Assembly: GCA_029339505.1 (NCBI GenBank)
Contig: JAQISU010000155.1
Location: 15,577,501 to 15,641,500, forward strand
DNA from: Unio delphinus
Taxonomy: Eukaryota > Mollusca > Bivalvia > Unionida > Unionidae
Reading direction: 5' to 3'
Length of the DNA: 64,000 nucleotides
Below, one piece after another: positions 22,641-39,634 of this stretch. The notes beneath the pieces are model-generated. The model saw only the letters and a program-made list of their open reading frames with translations. It was not told where the DNA came from and did not search any database. Each line of letters begins with the position of its first letter. Within the stretch, counting starts at the first letter, position 1. The position numbers and the translations under genes were made by a program.

Positions 22641-24917
22641 AATTTCATATACGTTCTCGTAATGGATGCAATGCTATAGTTGCCTTTTCTATTCAGCTTT
22701 AATTTCATAAATGTTTAAACATAAATAATTGCCACTTGTTTGGTATCAGGTGCCTTTCCATTACTCAAAATATAGTTCATACTCTTTATCTACAAACTAG
22801 GATTATATTTCGCCATTTAGAACTATGGTACAATCAAGTTGAACGAATAGTTTTCTTTATGGAATGTCTTCCCTGTATCTCTATACTCATTACAATTTTA
22901 ATTTGCTTTTAGCTTCTAAAGTTGCTTCCTTTGTTTGTTTATCTTCATATGCCCAGCGACTTGATCACTTTCCTTTCTTTGGCATTTGTTCTTGCGATTC
23001 TTTTGCATTTTAAACTTTATCCGTAATACCATATTCATCTTCGCTACACTAACAATACGCTTTGCCTCAATATTTCACTAGATAGCAAACCATTCAGAAT
23101 CACACAATCAGACGCGAAATGAATTAACGAAACTGAAGTAACCTACGTTGCATCTACGCAAGACTAACACAAGATGCTGAATATATTCACATTATTAATA
23201 ACGTCATCGACACCTTGTTGTAACCAATTAGCGAATTGAATTAAATCGTCCATTGTAAATGATGCTAATAAGAACGTTTGTCTCACTAGCTGACATTTAT
23301 CTACTAAAACAGTTCGTATCATTTCTGTATATGGATTTACTCTGCACAAACGTTATGAACGTATTCTCCTTCATTAAGTGTTTGAAGTTCTCTTGCATAG
23401 GCATTGTTTTGTTTAGTGTCAATCTTGCGCTTTGAATGCAGCACATTTTTGAAACCGACAACAGATGTACCTCTATAAAACTAACATTTAGTTTAGTGTT
23501 CGTCTAAAAAAAAGTTACCTTTTTACTTTTATCTTATTTCTTCTACTTATCATCTTGTTTTGCCTTTTTGAACTTTTTGTCTTTCAAATCCAAGCTCACC
23601 AGTGATCTTTCCTCATTTGAGAAGTCACATTATGAACTTGTCCCAATTCCTTCGAAAGATCATCATATATTTTCCTTTTCTGCCATCTATTTAATATACA
23701 CGATATTTCAAAAGTACACTTAATATGATTAAAAGGCTAATTACAAATAATAATAAAATATGTGTAAATTATAAAATAAGAGCATTAATAAACATATACA
23801 TCAGCTTGAACTCAACTTTAGAACTAATTTAGACAGACTAACATTATCTAATCACTGGCACATAAACACTCATCGAATTTAATTTTTTGTTTTATATCTG
23901 ACTTTACAAAATATGTATCTGTATGATCGAAAGTAACTACTGTCATGTGTACCCACATGTTATATGAAGCAATGCATCTCTCAGAAAACATTCGATACAC
24001 ATCCTGATCATTTTCTAAAAAATGTAGACAACATGTTCTCTCTCGGATTTGTGAACTTGTGAATACTATGTGCTCTCTTTCTTTGCTCAATCGCTTCCAA
24101 ATTAATGTTTAACACTTACTGAACTTGGATTATATTGTTATCTCCTGACAATTATAACCAATACTTGCAACATGACTTCTTTCCTGTTATCAAATCCTGA
24201 GGAAACACAATCTTAAGTCATGTTAATTTGATCAATATGTGTGCTATTAGCATCTCATCTTAATGCTTTTCTTTATCAGACAAAGGTATTTTACATTCAT
24301 ACTAATACGTTTGTATCTGAGCCTAATTCTACGTCTAATTGATTCTGCAAATAATTCATGTCACATTGTGTTCTGTAACTGTTATCAGGGTCATCATACT
24401 AAAATCGTAAAATATAGTTCTCACAATGACTAGTCATTTGTACACAAGGTATATGCTTTGGGTGTAGTAAATTGGTATATTCCTAAGTGTGAAATATTGT
24501 TGTTAATTGGAGCTTTGAAGAGAGTTGTAGTACACTAATTATGGGCATACACGTTTAGTCTCTGTGATATGACAAACATTTCCATTACAGCCTTATTACT
24601 TTTAGGATTTTTTATTTGTTAAAGATTTATCAATCCCAACTATTAAGGAAGAGATGCATATTACTAGGAAACAAACTAAGCAATACAACGTCCTTAAAGT
24701 CACGAATGATCAAAACATTAGGCTAATCTTTCCAATTACTCTCGCATTTTAATATTAACACGATATTTGCTTTGAAAAACTAAATCTCAAACTCGTAAGG
24801 ACAACAAAATTATAATTTAACTTATTATAAATGCTTAGCAATACTTATGATAGCCTTAGACTGAGGTTTGTGATGTACTTAAGGGCGAATTATTTTTCAA
24901 TTATTGTTCTTTTATAG
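22641..24917. other. Intron, no gene recognised
   Basis: AT-rich sequence between the paralogous block and EGF exon A2. An 80-codon minus-strand frame (23848-24090) has no recognisable domain. Confidence 0.5.
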
Positions 24918-25052
24918 AGATAAGCGTTGGAAACACCTGTTATAGAAATGATACCTGCATAGATCAACACGCACGGTGCAATCATGACTACAACCCACAT
25001 GCCTGCATTTGTATGGATGGTTATTATAATCATCAGGGATCATGCATTCCGA
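24918..25052 (+). CDS. EGF-like exon A2 of the receptor gene
   Basis: A 135-bp internal exon, AG at 24916-24917 and GTAAGA from 25053, phase 1 at both ends. It encodes one EGF-like module: NTCYRNDTC, then DQHARCNHDY, ACICMDGYY and HQGSC, with six cysteines. It is the best-preserved of the three A-type copies and pairs with the B-type exon 400 bp downstream. The A-B pair with its introns is duplicated at 38575-39520. Confidence 0.85.
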
Positions 25053-25451
25053 GTAAGACGACCCATTGTTATGTGGTGATGCGCATAAAATAAGGAAGCA
25101 AATATAGAAGTTCATTAAATCTATCAAACACTTTTATCTTAGAATGACATGTATTTGGTGTATTGTGAAAGAAAAACAGTACAGCAATAATATGATCGTT
25201 ATCGTACGTTGTCTTAAACTTGTTGCACTATGAAACTTTGAATTATCTATTTAAATACACAATAATTAAAGTATGTGCTAGATATATATTAAGACTTAAA
25301 TGTCTTAGATATCCGAAACCTAACACAAGATAATAGAATTTTAGATATCTGAACACAAGATAAAGTGGGTATATAATATGTTCAGTTCACTCGAGATGTA
25401 CAATGTGCTTATTTAGACTGGCAGTCATTATTAAAAAATGTGTCCTTTCAG

Positions 25452-25586
25452 AGTCTGCGCTTGGTGGAACCTGTCAGAATACATATCACTGCATCGGCGA
25501 CCATGTTGCATGTGACATAACCGCTGGTTTGGGGGTCTGCATGTGTAACAGTGGTTACTATGCACATCAAGGATTGTGTTATGGAA
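25452..25586 (+). CDS. EGF-like exon B2 of the receptor gene
   Basis: A 135-bp exon after a TTTCAG acceptor (ends 25451) and before GTAAGT (from 25587), phase 1-1. It encodes SALGGTCQN, then HCIGDHVACD, GVCMCNSGYY and HQGLC, a six-cysteine EGF-like module. It is very similar to exon B3 at 39111. Extracellular ligand or surface binding is the usual role of such modules. Confidence 0.87.
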
Positions 25587-25929
25587 GTAAGTATAATATT
25601 TCCTATGAAGCGCATCGGTTATCTATCTTAATACGTTGATGACAGTTTATCAAGGTTAATATTATTTTCATTAGTATGGAAGCACATGTCGAAATGGACA
25701 TCATGTCATTTCATTCATTAGCCCTGTACGTTGGAATGAATGAATTCTATTTTTGTTGTGGAATCAGCGGTCGTGTAAAATCGTCCAGTTCGTAGTTTGT
25801 AATATGCACCAAGCACCAAATGTATCTGCGCTGTGAGGAATAAATTAAATTCACGAATCTTCCATGCAATGAATAACATCGTATATTTCACTTTACTTAT
25901 CATGGCTCTCCATTCCATTTGGATTTATT

Positions 25930-26215
25930 TTCTTACAGGTGTATACAGATTTCGAAATTAAACAAATTGTAAAGATCGGACTGTATCAAATATATGCATT
26001 ACTACTCTTACTAACTCTCAAACCTACTTGAAAATAAAACATAACAGTTTTCTTTAAGAAACGCCTTAATGGACACCATACTGTTTATGTTTTAAATGTA
26101 TATGTGATTTAATTTTTATTGTGAGATTTAAGTCTGTTTCAAGGTAGAAGAAAGCAAAAGGTGAAAAATAATATGGATCTTTGACATTTATATGCATATT
26201 GTGCGCAACTATTGT
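25930..26215. repeat. Paralogous intron block (matches 20745-21190)
   Basis: Second copy of the intron segment lying after a B-type EGF exon. Confidence 0.7.
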
Positions 26216-26562
26216 TTCTGTCAATGTCAATTTCGGCATTTAAATACCTAATATATGTGTTTTCCGTTTGAATTATAAACAAATCACGCACGAAACTAAA
26301 ACGCAATGGGATAAGGCATATAGAGTTGAGTTCTATCAGCTTTGAGACCAAATGTAAATTGGTCATGCTGCTTGTGTGGTTAAATTTTACAATTGGTTAG
26401 CAATAAAGGAAGATATATAACCATCGTTCATATAAGATTGAATATCGCCATATTCATAGGTTTTAAGCTCTAATTCAGTGTTGCAATGATTGAAACAAAG
26501 CAAAATTATGTTTGAATGTTTTTAAACAGTTACACTCGTCGTCTAGAATGATATTTTTCCAG

Positions 26563-26700
26563 AGGGTAACCTTGGTGACACTTGCTACAATAGAGAAGGC
26601 TGCATAAATATCATGAACCTTGCGTGTAGTAATTCTTCCGGTGGAATATGTGTGTGTCAGACCGGTTACTATCTTCATCAGTATGGCAACTGTACAAAAC
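26563..26700 (+). CDS. EGF-like exon C2 of the receptor gene
   Basis: A 138-bp exon with a TTTTTCCAG acceptor (to 26562) and GTAAGA donor (from 26701), phase 1-1. It encodes NLGDTCYNREGC, then LACSNSSGGICVCQTGYY and YGNC. No duplicated counterpart was recognised in units 1 or 3, so it may be specific to unit 2 or its relatives may be too diverged. Confidence 0.82.
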
Positions 26701-28326
26701 GTAAGACATGTTTTTATCTATAATAATTTCGTCCACTACTTTATCGTTATCAGCCCATGAATCAGTCATATGCATATATTACGGTGATTTTATACCTGAA
26801 ATGACACGGTTTTCATTGGATATTTTGCCAGTTGTCTTGTCGCGCTTTGATGAACATGAAAAGTTAGCTCTACAAGGTTGATTAATTAATTTATTATATT
26901 TTAACGACGCACCAGCTCTGTTAGGATATTCAGCGTCAGACAATACGTTATATGTAAAAGCGATTTTGATTGGATATTATGCCAGGGTGGTTTATCGCTC
27001 TTTGATGGGTATAAAAAGTTAGCTATACGAGGCAGAACATACCCTAAAACAAAACTATTTAACGGAAGCAAAATGTAATTTTTTGCAAACGAAATTTTAT
27101 CTTTATTCTTTATTACATTGAATATAGATTAAACATTGCGTCATGAAAATAAATTGATATGAAATTAGTTACTCAAAAATGTACGGAACCATCCAAAGAC
27201 AATACACACCAATAATCAATAAAACTTCTATTGGAATATTTTGTATCGTTGAAATATTTTCTTCAATCCTTAGATTGTTATTGGTAGTTCCCGAACTATA
27301 CCTGATCACAAAACATTGTCACTATCAATATTACTGATTTGATTTTTTAAATACTTTTTCCTACAATACTTAGAAACAGAGGACTACTGGCTCTGGGGAA
27401 AAAATACTAAGATATTAATGAATAAAGCATTAAATACATCTCGTTTTCTTTTCCCAAACTTATCGGACCAATTATTTTGCATGGAAATACAACACACATA
27501 CGTATATGCTTTGGAGGAATAGTAATGTATGCGGCTAAAATAAAGTACTCAAATGAAAATACGAAACACAAACTACCAAGGATGAAAACGGTATTGTTGC
27601 GACTCTATGACCTATAACTAAGTAACAGGTAAGGGTTGAAAAGCAGAATATTTTGTAAAATTCATGAAATAATATATTTCGTTAGAACAAAAAGTGAATC
27701 TGTAAACAGTTCCTCCTAAATAGCGTAAAAACCTCCATCACGATTCCAAATGTATAAAGTTCCGACTAAATTCCAGTTGTGTTGCACATGAAATCCAATT
27801 TTTTAAAGTGATGATGTGTCATTAGTTTTGAATGTAGTAATATGCCAAACATTATTGATGTATCACAATAATATTAACTCAACTGTCATTGAATGGACAC
27901 ACATCAATCCCAAAATAAAAGAACTAGTCCAAAACTATTGTAATTCTAGATAACGATTTAAATCCTCTCAAATATAAAAACAACTGAACATGGGAATAAT
28001 GAGTTTAAGATTCTAAGAAGAGGCGCAGAAGTACTTTGCTGGTGTGTACTCACTGATAATGCCCGATATGTATGTTGGACTGGAGTCTGTCAGTGAAACG
28101 CAGCACAATAACCAAACTGTATGTTTAGTCAGTGAAGGGTACAGAGCTGCGTGGAATTGTGCTCATATCGTGGTACTCTAAGGATGATACGTTCTTACTT
28201 TCTAAACACTTGACCTTGAAACCAACAACTGTAAACGTGTATGCATCTAACTAAGTATGATCTTAATCAATGATCTAAAATCATAGAGAAATATTACATG
28301 GCATTATATTATTGAAAACAGTTAAA
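26701..28326. other. Intron, no gene recognised
   Basis: AT-rich. No domain-bearing frame, RNA gene or clear repeat was seen. Confidence 0.5.

Positions 28327-28384
<58 letters not shown>
28327..28384. repeat. (ATCT)n tetranucleotide microsatellite
   Basis: About 14 pure copies of ATCT. Confidence 0.98.
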
Positions 28385-28385
<1 letters not shown>

Positions 28386-28601
28386 GAATAAGCAATGACA
28401 CAGTACAGATTCAATATTAAAACACATTGACACGTTACCATTACCGTTTGTAATTGTTAAAAAATTAATCTGATAGTTTTTGGAGGGAGAAATATTATTA
28501 TCAAATGATAAAGATGTCACGCTAATGAAAAATATTAAAACTATATTTTAATTGAAAACCCACAGCAAAAGATATGTTCACATATGGCTTCTAGATTAGT
28601 T

Positions 28602-31581
<2,980 letters not shown>

Positions 31582-34500
31582 CATTATATAAATTTCCTTT
31601 TTCGTATGTTTTGTTATATAATATATAAACTTCCTTTGTCGTATGTTTTGTTATATAATATATAAACTTCCTTTGTCGTATGTTTTGTTATATAATATAT
31701 AAACTTCCTTTGTCGTATGTTTTGTTATATAATATATAAACTTCCTTTGTCGTATGTTTTGTTATATAATATATAAACTTCCTTTGTCGTATGTTTTGTT
31801 ATATAATATATAAACTTTCTTTGTCGTATGTTTTGTTATATAATATATAAACTTCCTTTGTCGTATGTTTTGTTATATAATATATAAACTTCCTTTGTCG
31901 TAGGTTTTGTTATATAATATATAAACTTTCTTTTTCGTATGTTTTGTTATATAATATATAAACTTTCTTTTTCGTATGTTTTGTTATATAATATATAAAC
32001 TTCCTTTATCGTATGTTTTGTTATATAATATATAAACTTCCTTTATCGTATGTTTTGTTATATAATATATAAACTTTCTTTATCGTATGTTTTGTAATAT
32101 AATATATAAACTTCCTTTATCGTATGTTTTGTAATAGAATATATAAACTTCCTTTATCGTATGTTTTGTTATATAATATATAAACTTTCTTTTTCGTATG
32201 TTTTGTTATATAATATATAAACTTTCTTTTTCGTATGTTTTGTTATATAATATATAAACTTTCTTTTTCGTATGTTTTGTTATATAATATATAAACTTTC
32301 TTTATCGTATGTTTTGTTATATAATATATAAACTTTCTTTATCGTATGTTTTGTTATATAATATATAAATTTCCTTTGTCGTATGTTTTGTTATATAATA
32401 TATAAACTTTCTTTTTCGTATGTTTTGTTATATAATATATAAACTTTCTTTATCGTATGTTTTGTTATATAATATATAAACTTTCTTTTTCGTATGTTTT
32501 GTTATATAATATATAAACTTTCTTTATCGTATGTTTTGTTATATAATATATAAACTTCCTTTGTCGTATGTTTTGTTATATAATATATAAACTTTCTTTA
32601 TCGTATGTTTTGTTATATAATATATAAACTTTCTTTATCGTATGTTTTGTTATATAATATATAAACTTCCTTTGTCGTATGTTTTGTTATATAATATATA
32701 AACTTTCTTTTTCGTATGTTTTGTTATATAATATATAAACTTCCTTTGTCGTATGTTTTGTTATATAATATATAAACTTTCTTTTTCGTATGTTTTGTTA
32801 TATAATATATAAACTTTCTTTATCGTATGTTTTGTTATATAATATATAAACTTTCTTTATCGTATGTTTTGTTATATAATATATAAACTTTCTTTATCGT
32901 ATGTTTTGTTATATAATATATAAACTTTCTTTTTCGTATGTTTTGTTATATAATATATAAACTTCCTTTATCGTATGTTTTGTTATATAATATATAAACT
33001 TTCTTTATCGTATGTTTTGTTATATAATATATAAACTTTCTTTTTCGTATGTTTTGTTATATAATATATAAACTTTCTTTTTCGTATGTTTTGTTATATA
33101 ATATATAAACTTTCTTTTTCGTATGTTTTGCTATATACTATATAAACTTTCTTTTTCGTATGTTTTGTTATATAATATATAAACTTTCTTTTTCGTATGT
33201 TTTGTTATATAATATATAAACTTTCTTTTTCGTATGTTTTGTTATATAATATATAAACTTTCTTTGTCGTATGTTTTGTTATATAATATATAAACTTTCT
33301 TTGTCGTATGTTTTGTTATATAATATATAAACTTTCTTTGTCGTATGTTTTGTTATATAATATATAAACTTTCTTTGTCGTATGTTTTGTTATATAATAT
33401 ATAAACTTCCTTTGTCGTATGTTTTGTTATATAATATATAAACTTTCTTTATCGTATGTTTTGTTATATAATATATAAACTTTCTTTTTCGTATGTTTTG
33501 TTATATAATATATAAACTTCCTTTGTCGTATGTTTTGTTATATAATATATAAACTTTCTTTATCGTATGTTTTGTTATATAATATATAAACTTCCTTTGT
33601 CGTAGGTTTTGTTATATAATATATAAATTTCCTTTGTCGTAGGTTTTGTTATATAATATATAAACTTTCTTTTTCGTATGTTTTGTTATATAATATATAA
33701 ACTTTCTTTTTCGTATGTTTTGTTATATAATATATAAACTTCCTTTATCGTATGTTTTGTTATATAATATATAAACTTCCTTTGTCGTATGTTTTGTTAT
33801 ATAATATATAAACTTCCTTTATCGTATGTTTTGTTATATAATATATAAACTTTCTTTTTCGTATGTTTTGTTATATAATATATAAACTTTCTTTATCGTA
33901 TGTTTTGTTATATAATATATAAACTTCCTTTATCGTATGTTTTGTTATATAATATATAAACTTTCTTTGTCGTATGTTTTGTTATATAATATATAAACTT
34001 TCTTTATCGTATGTTTTGTTATATAATATATAAACTTCCTTTATCGTATGTTTTGTTATATAATATATAAACTTTCTTTATCGTATGTTTTGTTATATAA
34101 TATATAAATTTCCTTTGTCGTATGTTTTGTTATATAATATATAAACTTCCTTTATCGTATGTTTTGTTATATAATATATAAACTTCCTTTATCGTATGTT
34201 TTGTTATATAATATATAAATTTCCTTTGTCGTATGTTTTGTTATATAATATATAAACTTTCTTTTTCGTATGTTTTGTTATATAATATATAAACTTCCTT
34301 TATCGTATGTTTTGTTATATAATATATAAACTTTCTTTGTCGTATGTTTTGTTATATAATATATAAATTTCCTTTGTCGTATGTTTTGTTATATAATATA
34401 TAAACTTCCTTTGTCGTAGGTTTTGTTATATAATATATAAACTTCCTTTGTCGTATGTTTTGTTATATAATATATAAACTTCCTTTATCGTATGTTTTGT

Positions 34501-37163
34501 TATATAATATATAAACTTCCTTTGTCGTAGGTTTTGTTATATAATATATAAACTTCCTTTGTCGTATGTTTTGTTATATAATATATAAATTTCCTTTGTC
34601 GTATGTTTTGTTATATAATATATAAACTTCCTTTGTCGTATGTTTTGTTATATAATATATAAACTTCCTTTGTCGTATGTTTTGTTATATAATATATAAA
34701 CTTCCTTTATCGTATGTTTTGTTATATAATATATAAACTTTCTTTATCGTATGTTTTGTTATATAATATATAAACTTCCTTTGTCGTATGTTTTGTTATA
34801 TAATATATAAACTTCCTTTGTCGTATGTTTTGTTATATAATATATAAACTTCCTTTATCGTATGTTTTGTTATATAATATATAAACTTTCTTTATCGTAT
34901 GTTTTGTTATATAATATATAAACTTTCTTTATCGTATGTTTTGTTATATAATATATAAACTTCCTTTATCGTATGTTTTGTTATATAATATATAAACTTT
35001 CTTTTTCGTATGTTTTGTTATATAATATATAAACTTTCTTTATCGTATGTTTTGTTATATAATATATAAACTTTCTTTATCGTATGTTTTGTTATATAAT
35101 ATATAAACTTTCTTTATCGTATGTTTTGTTATATAATATATAAACTTCCTTTATCGTATGTTTTGTTATATAATATATAAACTTTCTTTATCGTATGTTT
35201 TGTTATATAATATATAAGCTTTCTTTTTCGTATGTTTTGTTATATAATATATAAACTTCCTTTATCGTATGTTTTGTTATATAATATATAAACTTTCTTT
35301 ATCGTATGTTTTGTTATATAATATATAAATTTCCTTTGTCGTAGGTTTTGTTATATAATATATAAACTTTCTTTTTCGTATCTTTTGTTATATAATATAT
35401 AAACTTTCTTTATCGTATGTTTTGTTATATAATATATAAACTTTCTTTATCGTATGTTTTGTTATATAATATATAAACTTTCTTTTTCGTATGTTTTGTT
35501 ATATAATATATAAACTTTCTTTATCGTATGTTTTGTTATATAATATATAAACTTTCTTTTTCGTATGTTTTGTTATATAATATATAAACTTTCTTTGTCG
35601 TATGTTTTGTTATATAATATATAAACTTCCTTTATCGTATGTTTTGTTATATAATATATAAACTTTCTTTAACGTATGTTTTGTTATATAATATATAAAC
35701 TTTCTTTTTCGTATGTTTTGTTATATAATATATAAACTTTCTTTATCGTATGTTTTGTTATATAATATATAAACTTTCTTTTTCGTATGTTTTGTTATAT
35801 AATATATAAACTTCCTTTGTCGTATGTTTTGTTATATAATATATAAACTTTCTTTATCGTATGTTTTGTTATATAATATATAAACTTCCTTTGTCGTATG
35901 TTTTGTTATATAATATATAAACTTTCTTTATCGTATGTTTTGTTATATAATATATAAACTTCCTTTATCGTATGTTTTGTTATATAATATATAAACTTTC
36001 TTTATCGTATGTTTTGTTATATAATATATAAATTTCCTTTGTCGTAGGTTTTGTTATATAATATATAAACTTTCTTTTTCGTATGTTTTGTTATATAATA
36101 TATAAACTTTCTTTATCGTATGTTTTGTTATATAATATATAAACTTTCTTTATCGTATGTTTTGTTATATAATATATAAACTTTTTTTTTCGTATGTTTT
36201 GTTATATAATATATAAACTTTCTTTTTCGTATGTTTTGCTATATACTATATAAACTTTCTTTTTCGTATGTTTTGTTATATACTATATAAACTTTCTTTA
36301 TCGTATGTTTTGTTATATAATATATAAACTTCCTTTATCGTATGTTTTGTTATATAATATATAAACTTTCTTTATCGTATGTTTTGTTATATAATATATC
36401 AACTTTCTTTATCGTATGTTTTGTTATATAATATATAAACTTTCTTTTTCGTATGTTTTGTTATATAATATATAAACTTTCTTTTTCGTATGTTTTGTTA
36501 TATAATATATAAACTTCCTTTATCGTATGTTTTGTTATATAATATATAAACTTCATTTTTCGTATGTTTTGTTATATAATATATAAACTTCCTTTATCGT
36601 ATGTTTTGTTATATAATATATAAACTTCCTTTATCGTATGTTTTGTTATATAATATATAAACTTTCTTTATCGTATGTTTTGTTATATAATATATAAACT
36701 TCCTTTATCGTATGTTTTGTTATATAATATATAAACTTCCTTTGTCGTATGTTTTGTTATATAATATATAAACTTTCTTTTTCGTATGTTTTGTTATATA
36801 ATATATAAACTTTCTTTTTCGTATGTTTTGTTATATAATATATAAACTTTCTTTTTCGTATGTTTTGTTATATAATATATAAACTTTCTTTTTCGTATGT
36901 TTTGTTATATAATATATAAACTTTCTTTTTCGTATGTTTTGTTATATAATAAATAAACTTTCTTTTTCGTATGTTTTGCTATATACTATATAAACTTTCT
37001 TTTTCGTATGTTTTGTTATATAATATATAAACTTTCTTTTTCGTATGTTTTGTTATATAATATATAAACTTTCTTTTTCGTATGTTTTGTTATATAATAT
37101 ATAAACTTTCTTTTTCGTATGTTTTGTTATTCAATATATAAACTTCCTTTATCGTATGTTTTG
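31582..37163. repeat. 37-bp minisatellite, about 150 copies
   Basis: The unit reads TTATATAATATATAAACTT followed by YCTTTDTCGTAKGTTTTG, 37 bp. From 31614 to 37163 the length is 5550 bp, exactly 150 units if none carries an indel. Variation is concentrated at few positions: C/T after AAACTT, A/G/T before TCGTA, T/G in CGTAKG and a C/T in AAAYTT. The first and last units are degenerate. No reading frame crosses it. Confidence 0.98.
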
Positions 37164-37289
37164 TTCGTTAACATCTCATTATCTTTACTTTTCTTCAATT
37201 CAATCTCTTCAATAGTTTTGAATTTTGTATGTATGTTGTCCAATGGCTATTTGTTTTGTTATGCCGCCTGTATGTGTTATCAACGTTCA

Positions 37290-37560
37290 ATTTAAAGTCA
37301 AATGTTTCATGAACTTCTGTCATTATTACTTATTGCACTCTTTACAATGATATTATCATCGTTAAACTAAAATATTCCATAGGCTGTAACACTTTCCTGT
37401 TTAGTTTTACCATCAAACCCTAATAACGTTAAAACGAAATCAATTAAAGCTATCGGTATAAATATCCTGTTGCGCTTCCAGAAACTCTTAAACTGCCACC
37501 TAAAGCAGACTTCATCAGAACCGCAATTTTCGTAACATACCTATCAACTTTCCTGTAATT
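37290..37560. repeat. Paralogous intron block, copy 3 of 3
   Basis: Aligns with 4490-4800 and 22340-22640. Landmarks are AAAGTCAAATG, 'aaccctaataacgtt' and 'caattaaagctatcgg'. It lies 1.3 kb before EGF exon A3, as copy 1 lies 1.2 kb before A1. Confidence 0.7.
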
Positions 37561-38149
37561 TCTTATCATGGTCCTGTAATGTTGTTTTTCCATATTCCAT
37601 TTATTTTTTATTTCATAGTTTTGCTACATTAAATGTGTATCCTATTTCTGGGAGCATGTGCACTTGTTTATCGTTACGCAATATGGCCTATGGAATATGC
37701 AATTTAAACGCATATTTGGTCCTTTTAGAACTTCGTCAGCTCATGTCAATGTTCACGCCAACTTTAATGTATTTTGCTTTTGGATATTTAAAGGTGCTTG
37801 CCCTGTCCGTCTAGCTTTTCATATCTTGCCACTTAATCGCCTTCCTCCCTTTAAATTTTAATGTCGCATTTCTATCTCTTTATTTTTGATCCGTAATGCT
37901 TTATTTATCTTTGGTATACTAATACGCATTTATTTGCAAGATTACTGTATAGGTTATGAAGCGTTTGTATCAGAAAATCAAAATAGTTTATATCATTTTT
38001 GGAGATGGATCTGAAAGTACATCATATTTGAAGTAATCCATTATCTTGCACGAAATTCACTACATAACACTAGCCTTTCCTTGTGTGTAATTCTGATAAA
38101 AATAGTGTTTACTGTTCTCTAATTAGCATTTCTTCTTTGCCGTTCTTAA

Positions 38150-38287
38150 ATTCATGCCAACGTTTTGCCAAGCGAGGCAGCTGTTAGTACCATTTTTGTA
38201 AATCTTTGGTATGACTCGGCCGGATAACCCACGACCTTCCGCGTCCGCGGCGGACGTTCTAACCACTAAGCCACCGGAGCGGTTCTG
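38150..38287 (-). mobile_element. tRNA-derived SINE, 5' part
   Basis: On the minus strand the head reads GCTCCGGTGGCTTAGTGGTT (A box). Instead of a good B box it has GTGGGTTATCC, then CAAAGATTTACAAAAATGGT and GCCTCGCTTGGC. Same family as the copies near 4811 and 62120. Confidence 0.75.
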
Positions 38288-38574
38288 AGAGTAGTTACCG
38301 ATATAATCATTATATGAGTCATTTGAATTACTTATGTTATTTTAATATTGGTACAATGATATAAAGATTTATATATTTTTAGCTTTGTTCAAGACCTCAG
38401 AGAATGTTTGTCCGCTTCCAGAAATTACATCAGCTGAGAAATACTGAAAATCCAAATGGCAATGCGATAATAATAATTTAACCGACTCTCATTTCTTAGA
38501 ATTCATATGTCTTAGGAATGAGTTTTCTGCTGTTTTCAAAGGTAACGTATTTCTAAAGTCTTGTTCCGTTATAG

Positions 38575-38690
38575 AGGTACTACTTGCACACGCCTGTTAT
38601 AGCGATAATGCCTGCATTGATGAACATGCGCGGTGCAATCAAAGCTTTCCCCCAACATGCCGTTGCATGGATAGTTATTATGCGCATCAG
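38575..38690 (+). pseudogene. EGF-like exon A3, truncated
   Basis: Starts after a TTATAG acceptor (ends 38574) and encodes HACYSDNAC, DEHARCNQSF and CRCMDSYYAHQ, as in A1 and A2. The homology stops after the His-Gln codons. The last cysteine and the GTAAG donor are missing. The following bases (GGTACAACATTTATCT) match intron sequence found about 190 bases after exon A1, near 5969. A deletion joined exon to intron, so the exon cannot be spliced normally. Confidence 0.7.
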
Positions 38691-39110
38691 ATATATGGTA
38701 CAACATTTATCTCCGAACACTCTGAACAAATATAATTATATAAATAAACTACTTTTCATCTTTTTCTCAAAGATTACATTGACACAAGATAAATGATCTC
38801 GCTTTAGACCGTGCAATATTTGTTTAGTGATATTAGAGAACGTCTACTCTTGAATCTTACGTTGTTTCAAACTTTAATCAACTTTGAATTATTTTTTTCA
38901 ATTCAACTTCATTGTTAACGTTGGCTTTCGATATGCATCAAGACTTCAGTGCATTATGTATCTCAAACAAAACACATGAGACTTTCCGATGTCTGAAAAT
39001 ACGTCCAAATGGATACGATAAGGCGCTTCTTAATTGTTCGTTTCACACGAAGAGTCTAAATATCAATCTTTAGTGTGACAGAGTCATTATAAAAAAAAAT
39101 GTCGTTTCAG

Positions 39111-39245
39111 GATCTGTCCTTGGTGGAAACTGTCAAAATATAGAAGGCTGCATCGGCGACAATGTCGTGTGTGACAATGTCACTAGTTTGGGGGTCTGTA
39201 TGTGTAATGCTGGTTACTATGCACATCAGGGATTATGCTATGAAA
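39111..39245 (+). CDS. EGF-like exon B3 of the receptor gene
   Basis: A 135-bp exon after GTTTCAG (ends 39110) and before GTAAGT (from 39246), phase 1-1. It encodes SVLGGNCQN, EGCIGDNVVCD, GVCMCNAGYY and HQGLC. It and its downstream intron align closely with exon B2 and the intron to about 25900. Confidence 0.87.
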
Positions 39246-39577
39246 GTAAGTATACTTTTTCTTAAAAACCGCATTTATAATCTAGCTTAAGATATTGCTG
39301 ACGTCTTAACGAGATTAAAATTGCATTCCTTAGTATGAAAAGACACAACTTAACTCATGTCATTTTATTTATTAATCCAGTATGATAAACATGAAGAAAT
39401 ATATTTGTGCTGTAGTATCAGCTGTAGTGTAAAATGTTTCAATTGTGTTATATAATTTGCACCGTATACTATATTCATGTGCGCTGTGAAGAATAAATTA
39501 GATTAATGAATCTGACAACACGTTTGATAATTACCGACTGTCTTGCATTTCACCTCCCCCACCGCCCACCGACCCCC

Positions 39578-39579
<2 letters not shown>

Positions 39580-39632
<53 letters not shown>
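39580..39632. repeat. (CT)n microsatellite
   Basis: About 52 bp of pure CT/TC, preceded by a C-rich stretch. Confidence 0.97.

Positions 39633-39634
<2 letters not shown>

Noticed and set aside
31582..37163. CRISPR-like array of 37-bp repeats
   Set aside because: There are no spacers. Units are directly contiguous and nearly identical, which is a minisatellite in an animal intron.
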